In this document: one piece after another, positions 8,959 to 17,785 of the stretch
How positions within the stretch are numbered: position 1 is the first letter of the stretch
Layout: the number at the start of each line of letters is the position of its first letter
Assembly (NCBI GenBank): GCA_965229525.1
Contig: OZ245886.1
Location: forward strand, 2,418,001 to 2,482,000
Length of the DNA: 64,000 bases
DNA from: HXMU1420-13 sp965229525
GTDB lineage: Bacteria; Bacteroidota; Rhodothermia; Balneolales; Balneolaceae
Direction of reading: 5' to 3'
Notes under the pieces: generated by a model
Databases searched by the model: none
What the model saw: only the letters and a program-made list of their open reading frames with translations
Told to the model about the DNA's origin: nothing
Position numbers and translations under genes: made by a program

Positions 8959-9959
8959 AAATTCTATATGGTGTGCAGGGTACTGGGCACGGGCATATAA
9001 GTCGTGCACGGGTAGTTCTACCAAAATTACGTGAAATCGCTGAAGTCGATGTCTTGATAAGTGGATATAATTTCCACATGGATTTGGATGGTGACATTCA
9101 ATATAAAGCGCGAGGCATAAGTCTAACTTACGATAGTAATGGAAGTGTCGATATTCTTGAAACCGCACTCAATTTGCATCCTGTAAAATTTATTCAGGAT
9201 GTCCAATCGGCTCCAGTTGAAGAGTATGACTTTGTTGTAAATGATTTTGAACCGGTAACAGCCTGGGCTGCACAAACTGCAGGTATTCCATGTGTAGCAA
9301 TAAGTCATCAGGCTGCATTTTTATCACCAAACGTACCGCGACCAGCAAAAAAATCATTGATGGCAGAAGGTGTGATGAAGCATTTTGCACCATGTACTCA
9401 AGCAGTAGGCTCTCATTATTTGAGATACGATGATTTTATAGAACCACCAATCATCAGGCAAGATATAAAGGATTTAAACCCCACTTTAGGCGATCATATC
9501 ACGGTTTATCTACCTGCATTTGATCATGAAACGTTATGTTCAATTTTCAATAAAAATTCTCAAGTTCAATGGCATATTTTTTCTCCAACTTGTGAGAAAG
9601 AATACCACAGGAATAATGTCTGGATTCGTCCAGTTGGTAAAGATACTTTTCTAGAAAGTTTCGAAAGTTGCCTTGGTGTTGTTTCTTCTACCGGATTTGA
9701 GACTACTTCAGAATCAATGTTTCTAGGCAAGAAATTGCTCACTATCCCAATCAAGAATCAATATGAGCAACTAAGCAATGCTGCTGCGCTAGAGGAATTG
9801 GGTGGTTACATAGTATATAATATCGATTCCCATTTTAGAAATACTGTTAACGATTGGTTAATAAATGGAAAGGTTTTGAAATTAAATGAAATTTCTGACG
9901 CTGATGAACTTGCCCAAAAAATCATATCAGCTGGTACTAAAGAAAAAGTTACCGTTTAA
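8955..9959 (+). CDS. Glycosyltransferase family protein (GT-B, MJ1255/VC2487-like)
   Basis: 334 residues starting in a 4-base ATGA overlap with the phosphoesterase gene, so translation is probably coupled. The N-terminal Rossmann half starts YGVQGTGHGHISRARVVLP, a Gly-rich GHG loop as in MurG/UGT-type enzymes. The DFVVNDFEPVTAWAA and ISHQAAF segments follow, and the C-terminal donor half has SSTGFETTSESMFLGKKLL and PIKNQYEQLSNA, where the Glu/Gln residues usually contact the nucleotide sugar. It is probably a retained cytosolic or membrane-peripheral transferase that acts together with the phosphoesterase on an envelope glycolipid. Donor and acceptor are unknown. Confidence 0.75.
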   Translation: MKILYGVQGTGHGHISRARVVLPKLREIAEVDVLISGYNFHMDLDGDIQYKARGISLTYDSNGSVDILETALNLHPVKFIQDVQSAPVEEYDFVVNDFEPVTAWAAQTAGIPCVAISHQAAFLSPNVPRPAKKSLMAEGVMKHFAPCTQAVGSHYLRYDDFIEPPIIRQDIKDLNPTLGDHITVYLPAFDHETLCSIFNKNSQVQWHIFSPTCEKEYHRNNVWIRPVGKDTFLESFESCLGVVSSTGFETTSESMFLGKKLLTIPIKNQYEQLSNAAALEELGGYIVYNIDSHFRNTVNDWLINGKVLKLNEISDADELAQKIISAGTKEKVTV

Positions 9960-10486
9960 TCCGACAGGTACTTTTCTTTAATCATAGTAATGTGATGGCG
10001 CTCATGTCCGGCTATGATGAATGCCAAAGCACGAACTGTTACCTCGAATCCACTTGCTATACCTTTTTCACCTATCATTTCTTTTGTCATATTACTTAAT
10101 AGATGAATGGTAGAAACTCGTACAGCTAAATACTCATTTGATAAGTTAGCCATGGTACGCTTGTTATAGTGATTACCTTCCATATACACATCTTGATCCA
10201 TTCCCGGTAGAGGTTGTTTTTCCCCCCGGCTTATAGCGAAGGCACGATAACAGAAAAGGCGCTCGGTCTCAATCATATGACCAATCACTTCTTTTAATGT
10301 CCACTTACCGTCTTCATAAGAAAAAAATGCTTTATCACCCGGCACGGAATTAATGAGTGTATATAACTCGTGCATCTGCGAATTCAATGTGTTGATGATA
10401 TTCGCTTTTTCTACCAGACTTACATAACCGGAATAAAAATGCACATATTCCGATGATGCAGGATATTCATTCTCCCAAATTTCCAT
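9956..10486 (-). CDS. DinB family protein
   Basis: 176 residues. It shows a DinB/YfiT-like four-helix bundle pattern: GKWTLKEVIGHMIETERLF carries the first conserved His, and IIAGHERHHITMIKEKYL near the C-terminus carries the His pair that completes a divalent-metal site. Family members act as metal-dependent thiol transferases (bacillithiol or similar) or have unknown roles. Here the start is ATG at 10486 and the end overlaps the convergent glycosyltransferase by 4 bases. The short gap to the regulator upstream on the same strand may mean shared transcription, but a 61-base spacer makes that uncertain. Confidence 0.8.
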   Translation of the reverse strand: MEIWENEYPASSEYVHFYSGYVSLVEKANIINTLNSQMHELYTLINSVPGDKAFFSYEDGKWTLKEVIGHMIETERLFCYRAFAISRGEKQPLPGMDQDVYMEGNHYNKRTMANLSNEYLAVRVSTIHLLSNMTKEMIGEKGIASGFEVTVRALAFIIAGHERHHITMIKEKYLSD

Positions 10487-10547
10487 GACTCAAAGCATTA
10501 ATTTTTTCGAAAACCTAAGGTCTAAAGATAGAATTCGGTAGATAGGA

Positions 10548-11324
10548 TCAAAACTTAAATTTGGGGCAAAATTCTTTAAGTGGAAGCCCATCACGCGAAT
10601 TACCATCTTCATGATCTCCTCTGAATAATTCCATTTCGTAAGAGATGTGTTCCGGGTTATTATACCGTGTTTGGAAATACACTTTTTTGCCACCATTTGT
10701 TCTGGAACAACGATTTATCTCAAGTAGAGGGGCACCTTGCTGTAGATGAAGATGCTGAGCAATTGCAGGCTGTGCCAACGATGCAGTAATTGAATATCTA
10801 CCAGCTTTTATCGGTATATCATACTCATCTTCTAATATTTCATAGATAGTACGGGTATTTAAATCCTGATCCAGTAATAAATGACCGTAACTTACCGGTA
10901 ACCATGTAATATCGAATGCAACTGGTATTCCATTTGCATAGCGAATACGCTCAAGTTTCATCAATGATTTATCAGGTGGAATTTCTAGTATTGGATTTAC
11001 CTTTTCGTTGGACGGCACTTTCCCAAAAGAGATCAGAGTTGATGAACTTGTAAGTCCAACCCTGCGCATGTCTTCCGAGAAATCGGTGAGTTGTACCAGA
11101 TTCGGTGATGGATTCTCTTCTCTCACAAATGCCCCCAAGCCTTGTTTTTTAAAAATTAATCCATCGTTTTCTAGCGCCTTTAAAGCCTGACGAACCGTGA
11201 TTCGACTAACTTTAAAATACTCACAAAGCCGCTTTTCGGATGGCAGCCGATCACCAGGCTCAAAAATTCTTTCCTTTATTTCCCTTCTCAATTGATCGGC
11301 TATTTCTTCGTACCTCGGTTTCAT
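10548..11324 (-). CDS. GntR-family transcriptional regulator with UTRA domain (HutC-like)
   Basis: 258 residues. Residues 1-70 form a winged helix of GntR type (ADQLRREI, GDRLPSEKRLCEYFKVSR, TVRQALKALENDGLI, GLGAFV). Residues ~90-240 form a UTRA ligand-binding domain (LMKLERIRYANGIPVAFD, YEILEDEY, LEINRCSRTNGGKKVYFQTRY). HutC-group members sense small organic ligands and usually repress adjacent genes. It diverges from the TolC-RND efflux operon with 124 bases between starts, and a candidate operator lies there (11361-11379). It is therefore the likely local regulator of that operon and of itself. The ligand is unknown. Confidence 0.88.
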   Translation of the reverse strand: MKPRYEEIADQLRREIKERIFEPGDRLPSEKRLCEYFKVSRITVRQALKALENDGLIFKKQGLGAFVREENPSPNLVQLTDFSEDMRRVGLTSSSTLISFGKVPSNEKVNPILEIPPDKSLMKLERIRYANGIPVAFDITWLPVSYGHLLLDQDLNTRTIYEILEDEYDIPIKAGRYSITASLAQPAIAQHLHLQQGAPLLEINRCSRTNGGKKVYFQTRYNNPEHISYEMELFRGDHEDGNSRDGLPLKEFCPKFKF

Positions 11325-11360
11325 AGTTCACTCTCCGAATTATTTCACCTTACTTATTAT

Positions 11361-11379
11361 GACATGTTGTTACATGTAA
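11361..11379. promoter_or_regulatory. Candidate GntR-type operator between divergent regulator and efflux operon
   Basis: Two copies of the palindromic hexamer ACATGT occur at 11362-11367 and 11372-11377, exactly one helical turn apart. The second is embedded in a perfect 10-base palindrome TTACATGTAA at 11370-11379. The site lies between the GntR/UTRA start (11324, minus) and the TolC start (11449, plus), where an autoregulatory operator would be expected. Assignment to this regulator is inference from position and symmetry. Confidence 0.45.
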
Positions 11380-11448
11380 GATATACTAATTATTTTTTCG
11401 ACCAAAAAAAAGAAGCTTTTAAGTCTTCTATAAATTTTAGAAATAGAA

Positions 11449-12786
11449 ATGACCGACGTAAACATAATAAGATCATTGGTTTTGGCACTATTCGCAGCTA
11501 GTTCGTTTAGCATAACTAGCTATGCTCAAAATGTGGTTACACCAATGACATTAGAACAAGCTTTAATTCAGGCGAAAAATACTGGCTTCGAGAATCAAAT
11601 ATCTCAGAGAGAAGTAGAGGTTGCGAAGGCACAATTAACTCAAAGTAATGCCACATTTATGCCTCAGATTTTTTTTGAAGAAACGGTTGTTAGCACAAAT
11701 GACCCAATTGGGGTATTTGGGATAAAACTTAGACAGGGCATTATTTCAAATGCTGATTTCAACCCCAATTTACTTAATAACCCTGATGCGGAAAGCAATT
11801 TCACAACGAAATTTCAATTAAATCAGCCGGTGTTTAATCCAGATGCATTCATGCAACGATCAGCGGTAAAATATATGCTCGCATCAGCTCAGGATCAGCA
11901 AAAAGTAACCCAAGAGTTTACCGAACTGAAAGTTAAAGAGAGTTATTTCCAATTAGTTGTAATCGACGAGCAGATCAATGTGGTTCAAAAGTATCTAGAA
12001 ACGGTGAAGGCGATAAGAGATCAGGCGGAAGACTATTTCGATCAGGGAATCATAAATAGGGCAGAATATTTAAATGCTGAAGTTCAGGTTTTAAATACTG
12101 AAAAAGATTTTTTAGAGGTACTAAATTATCGAGAGACCACAAACGATCAACTCCTGTTTTTACTTGGAATTTCCGAGAAGCAGACCATCCAACCAATTGA
12201 TCAGATTGAAGTAAGTTCTACTGAAAATTATTCAGGTTTGATGTTTACCGAAGGGAATTCAACCCTTTCCGCAATTCAGAATCAGGTATTGGCATCAGAG
12301 GCTATGTTGAAGTCAGCCAGGTACCGATTTTTGCCAAAATTGAATGTTTTTGGCAGCTACGAATTTAACGATTCCGGTTTATTCGGAACAGATGCTGACA
12401 GCTATATGCTTGGCGCGAGTTTACGATGGGATTTATTTCATGGCATGAAAAATATCGGAGAGATTGCTCAAAATAGAGCTGAGAATAAGAAAGCTCAGAT
12501 TATGTACGACCAAAAGTTGGTTCAAATGCAGACTGAAACTGAAAGAATTAAACGTTCGATTACGGAAGCTATAAAATCGCTTGAATTGTCTGAATTGGTT
12601 GTTGAACAGTCTTCAGAAGATGCCAGAATTCGAAACGACCGATATCAACAAGGTCTGGAAAAGACAACAGATTTATTGCAATCCGAAAGCCAATTGTTGA
12701 ATAATAAGCTCGAACAACTCCAGGTTCAGTTTAACTATCTAATGGCGGTTTCAAATCTTGAATTTATCCTTGAAACCGATCTCTAA
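11449..12786 (+). CDS. TolC-family outer-membrane efflux channel
   Basis: 445 residues. An N-terminal signal peptide (IIRSLVLALFAASSFSITSYAQ) is followed by MTLEQALIQAK, the standard beginning of mature TolC/OprM-type proteins. Two long helical halves follow with the internal repeat pattern, including FTTKFQLNQPVFN in the first and LRWDLFHGMKN in the second. Such proteins form trimeric outer-membrane/periplasmic ducts that dock on RND pumps. It is the first gene of an operon with the adaptor (28 bases downstream) and the pump. The likely substrate class (metal, sulfur compound or drug) is not shown by this gene alone. Confidence 0.9.
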   Translation: MTDVNIIRSLVLALFAASSFSITSYAQNVVTPMTLEQALIQAKNTGFENQISQREVEVAKAQLTQSNATFMPQIFFEETVVSTNDPIGVFGIKLRQGIISNADFNPNLLNNPDAESNFTTKFQLNQPVFNPDAFMQRSAVKYMLASAQDQQKVTQEFTELKVKESYFQLVVIDEQINVVQKYLETVKAIRDQAEDYFDQGIINRAEYLNAEVQVLNTEKDFLEVLNYRETTNDQLLFLLGISEKQTIQPIDQIEVSSTENYSGLMFTEGNSTLSAIQNQVLASEAMLKSARYRFLPKLNVFGSYEFNDSGLFGTDADSYMLGASLRWDLFHGMKNIGEIAQNRAENKKAQIMYDQKLVQMQTETERIKRSITEAIKSLELSELVVEQSSEDARIRNDRYQQGLEKTTDLLQSESQLLNNKLEQLQVQFNYLMAVSNLEFILETDL

Positions 12787-12814
12787 CCACAGTTAAAAAG
12801 AAATTATTAAAGCA

Positions 12815-13906
12815 ATGAACAAAATCATGAATATCAATAAAACAGTAACTAAACTAACATTCGGAGCACTACTATTTGGCGGGTTGATTACCGGTTGTGG
12901 TGGAACAGAAGAAGCTTCAACCACAGTATCTGAAAGTATTCAGGTTGAAATCGGTCAGGTAAGATCAAGTTTGGCCAACTCGACAAAACAACTCTCTGGT
13001 TCTGTAAAAAGTGAAACACGAAGCGAAATAGGAACAAAAATACTTGGTGAAATCGAGACCATCAGATTTGAAATTGGTGAGCAAGTTCAAAAGGGGCAGG
13101 TTTTAATTCAAATCAAAGATGATGATCTGCAAGCCAGGAAAGCTCAAATAGAATCAGGTCTTGAAGAGGTAAATGCGAATCTTGAGTTAGTTGAAAAAGA
13201 CTACAATCGTTTCAAAACTCTGTTTGAACAGGGTAGTGCTACACAAAGGGAATGGGATGAAGTTCAAACTACTTTTGCATCAACACAGGCAAGAAAAGAA
13301 GCGGTAGAACATCAATTAAGAGAGATGGAGGATATGCTAAGCTACACAAGAATTACAGCACCTTACACTGGTGTAATTGCCGCTAGATATGTTGATGAAG
13401 GCGATATAGCAAATCCAGGCATGCCACTAATAGCACTGGAAAAAGAACAGACTTTCGAAGTGGAAGTTACTGTACCGGAATCCAGTATTGGTTTTTTGAA
13501 CATTGGGGATACGCTGGTGGTATCAATTCCTACAACTGGTACAAAAATGGATGGAGTTGTGGACGATATTAGTAGCTCCGGTGATCCAATGAGTCGGCAA
13601 TTCAAGGCTAATATACTTGTACATGCGGCAGGTGGCTTACGATCGGGAATGTATGCAGAGGTAGCAATTCGAAAAGAAGATAGATCAACATTGTTTGTAC
13701 CAAAAACAGCATTGGTTGAGAGAGGTCAGCTCGCCGGCTTATATGCAGTATCTGCAAACAATAATGCCGTTCTACGATGGGTAACGCTTGGTATTGAGCA
13801 AGAGGATATGGTTGAAGTTTTATCAGGGATGAAGGATGGAGAGCAATTCGTGGTGAATGCTTCTGCTATCCATTTTGATGGCCAGAAAGTGACTCGAATT
13901 AATTAA
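12815..13906 (+). CDS. RND efflux periplasmic adaptor lipoprotein (membrane fusion protein)
   Basis: 363 residues; an in-frame ATG at 12827 is an alternative start. A lipobox LITGC places the lipidated Cys at residue 28. Barrel-sandwich/lipoyl half-motifs (GEIETIRFEIGEQVQKGQVL and YTRITAPYTGVIAARYVDEGD) flank an alpha-helical hairpin in which ARKAQIESGLEEVNANL and ASTQARKEAVEHQL lie. A beta-barrel domain follows. This is the HlyD/AcrA-type adaptor linking the inner-membrane pump to the TolC channel. Position between the channel and pump genes supports a complete tripartite system. Confidence 0.92.
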   Translation: MNKIMNINKTVTKLTFGALLFGGLITGCGGTEEASTTVSESIQVEIGQVRSSLANSTKQLSGSVKSETRSEIGTKILGEIETIRFEIGEQVQKGQVLIQIKDDDLQARKAQIESGLEEVNANLELVEKDYNRFKTLFEQGSATQREWDEVQTTFASTQARKEAVEHQLREMEDMLSYTRITAPYTGVIAARYVDEGDIANPGMPLIALEKEQTFEVEVTVPESSIGFLNIGDTLVVSIPTTGTKMDGVVDDISSSGDPMSRQFKANILVHAAGGLRSGMYAEVAIRKEDRSTLFVPKTALVERGQLAGLYAVSANNNAVLRWVTLGIEQEDMVEVLSGMKDGEQFVVNASAIHFDGQKVTRIN

Positions 13907-13933
13907 AAATTATCAAGCAATAACGGAGAGACA

Positions 13934-16900
13934 ATGAAATCAGGAATTGCAGGACGAGTCGCCGAAGCATTTATTGAGTCGAAACTGACGCCTCTATTGA
14001 TGATTGCATTCTTAGTGCTGGGTATTTATTCCACCTACCTAACACCAAGAGAAGAAGAACCGCAAATTGATGTGCCGATGGCAGATATTTTTATCGGGTA
14101 TCCTGGTGCATCGCCGGCAGAAGTTGAGCAAAGAATAGCTATCCCACTCGAAAAAACACTATCCAATATTGAAGGCGTTGAGTATGTGTACTCTACGTCG
14201 ATGAATAGCCAGGCTATGGTTTCCGCACGATTTTATGTGGGTGAGAATGTAGAGCAAAGTTTAGTTCGACTGTATACCGAGATGATGAAACACATGGATC
14301 GAATGCCTAAAGGAGTAACGCCGCCTCTGATCAAAACTCGTTCCATTGACGATGTACCGATGATGACACTTACGTTATGGAGTGAGAACTATTCTGATTA
14401 TGAACTTCGCAGACTATCGGATGAATTAGGGCTTGAGATAAAGAAAATCACCGATGTTGCAGAAGTAAAAACTCATGGTGGCAGAGTTCGTCAGGTTCGT
14501 GTACTACTGGACAAAGAGAAGATGGCGAGCTATGGAATTAGTGCCATGCAATTGGCAGGTACCATTCAGGCATCCAATCAGGAATTGCCTTCGGGTAGCT
14601 TCAATCGAAATGATGTTGAATATTTGGTTAATACTGGAAGTTTCCTCCAAAATGCGGAGGACATCCAAAACCTTGTTATTGATGTTAAGAATGGAGCTCC
14701 AATTTATCTATCTAGTATTGCAGAGGTTGTGGATGGTCCATCTGAAGTAAGCGATTATGTATTATATGGAGTAGGATCAGCGGCATCAGAAAAAAATGGA
14801 ATTGCTTCAGGATCATCCTATCCGGCAGTAACTCTTTCTGTAGCAAAGCGCCCAGGAACAGATGCGATGAAAATTGCAGATTTGGTTAAAGATAAGGTCT
14901 CAGCGCTGGAAGGTGCTTTAATTCCATCTGATGTGGAAGTGACGGTTACACGTAATTACGGTGAAACGGCGGCAAAAAAAGTAACTTCTTTATTGGAACA
15001 CTTATTAGGAGCGATCATTGCTGTAACTATTGTCGTGGCACTTTCCATGGGTTGGAGAGGAGGCTTGGTTGTATTTCTATCAGTTCCGGTGACTTTTGCA
15101 CTAACCTTATTTCTGTACTACATGTTTGGGTATACACTAAACCGTATTACATTATTCGCTTTAGTATTTGTGACTGGGATTGTGGTAGATGATTCCATAA
15201 TTATCGCTGAGAATATGCATCGCCACTTTAAGATGAAAAAGTTACCGTTTCGTCAGGCTGCGATAGCATCAATCAATGAAGTCGGAAATCCGACAATCCT
15301 GGCAACATTTACAGTTATAGCCTCTGTACTACCAATGGCATTTGTGTCTGGATTGATGGGCCCGTATATGAGCCCAATGCCAATTGGTGCTTCATTAGCA
15401 ATGATATTCTCTTTAATTGTTGCTTTGATGATCACACCATGGCTTGCATACAAGCTCTTACCAAATGCTGATCATGAGAATGGAGAAAAAAAGTATCGCT
15501 TAGAAGACACATTAATCTACATCTTATATGCAAAAACGGTGCAACCATTATTGGAAAGCATCACCAAACGTTGGGTTTTTATTGGTAGCGTAAGTATGTT
15601 ACTCTTAATAACTATGCTACTCTTTGTTTTCAGAATGGTTGAGGTGAAAATGCTCCCTTTTGATAACAAAAATGAGATTCAGCTCATCATGGAGATGCCC
15701 GAGGGAACAACTTTAGAGAGAACAAATGCTGTTGCTAAAGAAGTTGCATTAAGTCTTACCGATGTACCTGAGGTATACGATTATCAGATTTATGCAGGCA
15801 CAAATGCCCCAATTAATTTCAATGGACTAGTTCGATACTTCGACTTACGTCAGGGTTCGAACATTGCAGACATACAACTCAATTTAGTAGATAAAAGCGA
15901 TCGAAGTGATCAAAGTCATGATATTGCAAAACGAATTCGTCCTATTGTACAGGGAATTGGGGAACAATATGGGGCAATCGTAAAAGTAGTTGAAGTACCG
16001 CCAGGTCCCCCGGTTATGTCTACCCTGGTAGTTGAAGTATACGGACCAAATGAAGAGCAGCGAGTAAGATTAGCAAATGAAGTGGCTGGGTTATTTGAAG
16101 CTACGGATGGTGTAGTTGATGTAGACATCATGAGAGAAGCAGCGCAACCACAGTTTAACTTGGAAATTAATCGCCAAAAAGCACTTCAACTTGGAATTAC
16201 TCCAGAGAGAATAACTCAGACTGTGGCCATGGCTTTAACTGGTAGCAGAGTTGGGAGGTTGCACAGTGGTACGAACATCGATGAAGTTCCTATTATACTT
16301 CAGGTGCCAGAAAATGAACGCTCCGATATTGATCAACTAGGTCAGCTATATTTAAAAAGTGCTATGGGTGCAATGATTCCTGTAATCGATTTGGTTGAAG
16401 TTAATGAGGAAGCATTGGAGCCTAGCATCCATAGAAAAAATCAAAGAAACGTAGTTTACGTAACCGCAGAAGTGGCTGGTGCGATAGAAAGTCCGGTTTA
16501 TGCATTACTGGATATCGGTGAAAAAATTAACGAAATCGAAATGCCAGCTGGGTATTCCATCACGCAGATCTTTTCAGGACAGCCATTCCTTGAAGAAGAC
16601 TACACGTTAAAGTGGGATGGTGAATGGCAAATTACTTACGAAGTATTCCGTGATCTTGGAATTGCTTTCGCAGTTGTACTTGTGATCATTTATATGCTGA
16701 TCATCGGTTGGTTCCAGGATTTTAAAGTGCCCATTATCATGATGATTGCAATTCCACTTTCATTGGCTGGAATTATCATCGGCCACTGGTTACTTGGCGC
16801 CTTTTTTACAGCTACTTCTATGATTGGTATGATTGCATTGGCCGGTATCATGGTTCGAAACTCAGTGCTACTCATCGACTTCATTCAAATTCGGTTGGAT

Positions 16901-17173
16901 GATGGAGTTGAGCTAAAAAAAGCAGTGATTGAGGCTGGAGCTGTTAGAACTACTCCGATTTTATTAACAGCGGGAACCGTAGTAATTGGTGCGTTTGTGA
17001 TTCTATTCGATCCAATATTTCAGGGATTAGCAATTTCGTTAATGGGTGGAGCAATCGGTTCTACAGCACTAACACTATTGATGGTGCCATTGATCTACTA
17101 CATGGTAGAGAGAAAAAATCACGAAGAAACCCTGCAATCAGAACTTGTAACAGAAATCGAGGAGGCGGAATGA
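13934..17173 (+). CDS. RND efflux pump permease (AcrB/HAE1-like)
   Basis: 1079 residues, the expected size for a 12-transmembrane RND permease. The N-terminal membrane segment (LLMIAFLVLGIYSTYLTPREEEP) is followed by porter domain motifs (YPGASPAEVEQRI). The TM4 proton-relay pair is kept as VVDDSIII with Asp419 and Asp420. The second half repeats the pattern (IAIPLSLAGIIIGHW, GIMVRNSVLLIDF). The PREEEPQID start marks a subgroup seen in proteobacteria and Bacteroidota distinct from classical AcrB. Methionine-rich metal sites typical of CusA are not obvious. The next gene overlaps by 4 bases, so the downstream PII-like protein is probably coupled to it. Confidence 0.92.
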   Translation: MKSGIAGRVAEAFIESKLTPLLMIAFLVLGIYSTYLTPREEEPQIDVPMADIFIGYPGASPAEVEQRIAIPLEKTLSNIEGVEYVYSTSMNSQAMVSARFYVGENVEQSLVRLYTEMMKHMDRMPKGVTPPLIKTRSIDDVPMMTLTLWSENYSDYELRRLSDELGLEIKKITDVAEVKTHGGRVRQVRVLLDKEKMASYGISAMQLAGTIQASNQELPSGSFNRNDVEYLVNTGSFLQNAEDIQNLVIDVKNGAPIYLSSIAEVVDGPSEVSDYVLYGVGSAASEKNGIASGSSYPAVTLSVAKRPGTDAMKIADLVKDKVSALEGALIPSDVEVTVTRNYGETAAKKVTSLLEHLLGAIIAVTIVVALSMGWRGGLVVFLSVPVTFALTLFLYYMFGYTLNRITLFALVFVTGIVVDDSIIIAENMHRHFKMKKLPFRQAAIASINEVGNPTILATFTVIASVLPMAFVSGLMGPYMSPMPIGASLAMIFSLIVALMITPWLAYKLLPNADHENGEKKYRLEDTLIYILYAKTVQPLLESITKRWVFIGSVSMLLLITMLLFVFRMVEVKMLPFDNKNEIQLIMEMPEGTTLERTNAVAKEVALSLTDVPEVYDYQIYAGTNAPINFNGLVRYFDLRQGSNIADIQLNLVDKSDRSDQSHDIAKRIRPIVQGIGEQYGAIVKVVEVPPGPPVMSTLVVEVYGPNEEQRVRLANEVAGLFEATDGVVDVDIMREAAQPQFNLEINRQKALQLGITPERITQTVAMALTGSRVGRLHSGTNIDEVPIILQVPENERSDIDQLGQLYLKSAMGAMIPVIDLVEVNEEALEPSIHRKNQRNVVYVTAEVAGAIESPVYALLDIGEKINEIEMPAGYSITQIFSGQPFLEEDYTLKWDGEWQITYEVFRDLGIAFAVVLVIIYMLIIGWFQDFKVPIIMMIAIPLSLAGIIIGHWLLGAFFTATSMIGMIALAGIMVRNSVLLIDFIQIRLDDGVELKKAVIEAGAVRTTPILLTAGTVVIGAFVILFDPIFQGLAISLMGGAIGSTALTLLMVPLIYYMVERKNHEETLQSELVTEIEEAE

Positions 17174-17481
17174 AACTACTATTGATTCTTTGTATCGAAG
17201 AGCACGAAAAAGAAGTGAGAAAGCTATTAAGAAAAGAGAAAGTACCAATGTATAGCGAAGTTGATGTACAAGGCTACCTAAATGAAAATAGCGATGCAGA
17301 TGTGAGCAATTGGTTTGCCCATGATGAGGTTAAACGATTTTCAAAGTTGTTTTTCTGCATTCAAACCGATGAGAAAGTATCAGCCGTGATATTGGCAGTA
17401 AAAAACTACAACGAATCGCATGAGGGAATGAAAAATTATCCACTTCATGCCTACAAATTAAATGTTGAGGAGACCGTATAA
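17170..17481 (+). CDS. Small PII-like/ferredoxin-fold protein coupled to RND pump
   Basis: 103 residues. The start ATG overlaps the pump stop (ATGA-type, 17170-17173), implying translational coupling. The pattern is beta-alpha-beta: KLLLILCIEEHEKEVRKLL, then SEVDVQGYL, then KLFFCIQTDEKVSAVILAVKNYN. This is reminiscent of PII-like or DUF3240-type ferredoxin folds encoded next to CusA-type pumps. The T-loop and ATP-binding residues of true GlnB are not recognisable, so ligand binding is only a guess. It probably modulates or senses the pump substrate in the cytosol. No firm family name can be given. Confidence 0.6.
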   Translation: MKLLLILCIEEHEKEVRKLLRKEKVPMYSEVDVQGYLNENSDADVSNWFAHDEVKRFSKLFFCIQTDEKVSAVILAVKNYNESHEGMKNYPLHAYKLNVEETV

Positions 17482-17485
17482 AGTT

Positions 17486-17710
17486 ATGAGTACACAGAAC
17501 GCATCTTGCGCAAAAATGACCCAAATGGAAAGAGTGATAAGAAGAATGGCTGGCGTAATGGTGACCATCAGTTTAGTACTTGGATATTTTGTAAGTCCCT
17601 GGTGGTTTTTATTGACCGCATTTGTTGGACTTAACCTGCTTCAATCGTCATTCACAAATTGGTGTTTGGCAGAAGATATTCTTGTAAAATTAGGGGTGAG
17701 AAGAGCCTGA
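17486..17710 (+). CDS. DUF2892 (YgaP-like) inner-membrane protein
   Basis: 74 residues from ATG 17486; a longer start at 17462 would overlap the preceding gene and is less likely because a GAGGAG lies at 17467-17472. The sequence has MTQMERVIRRMAGVMV, a transmembrane hairpin (two hydrophobic helices around LVLGYFVSPWWFLLTAFVGL), and NWCLAEDILVKLG at the end, matching the DUF2892/YgaP_TM domain that often accompanies rhodaneses. The rhodanese-containing gene comes next, 75 bases on. The conserved Cys in NWC may take part in sulfur transfer at the membrane, by inference. Confidence 0.8.
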   Translation: MSTQNASCAKMTQMERVIRRMAGVMVTISLVLGYFVSPWWFLLTAFVGLNLLQSSFTNWCLAEDILVKLGVRRA

Positions 17711-17785
17711 TCCCACGGTTTCAGAATCATAAAAATTGACCTATTTTTATCACAAATTTTAAATCAACCTGAGGATGTAACCAAC

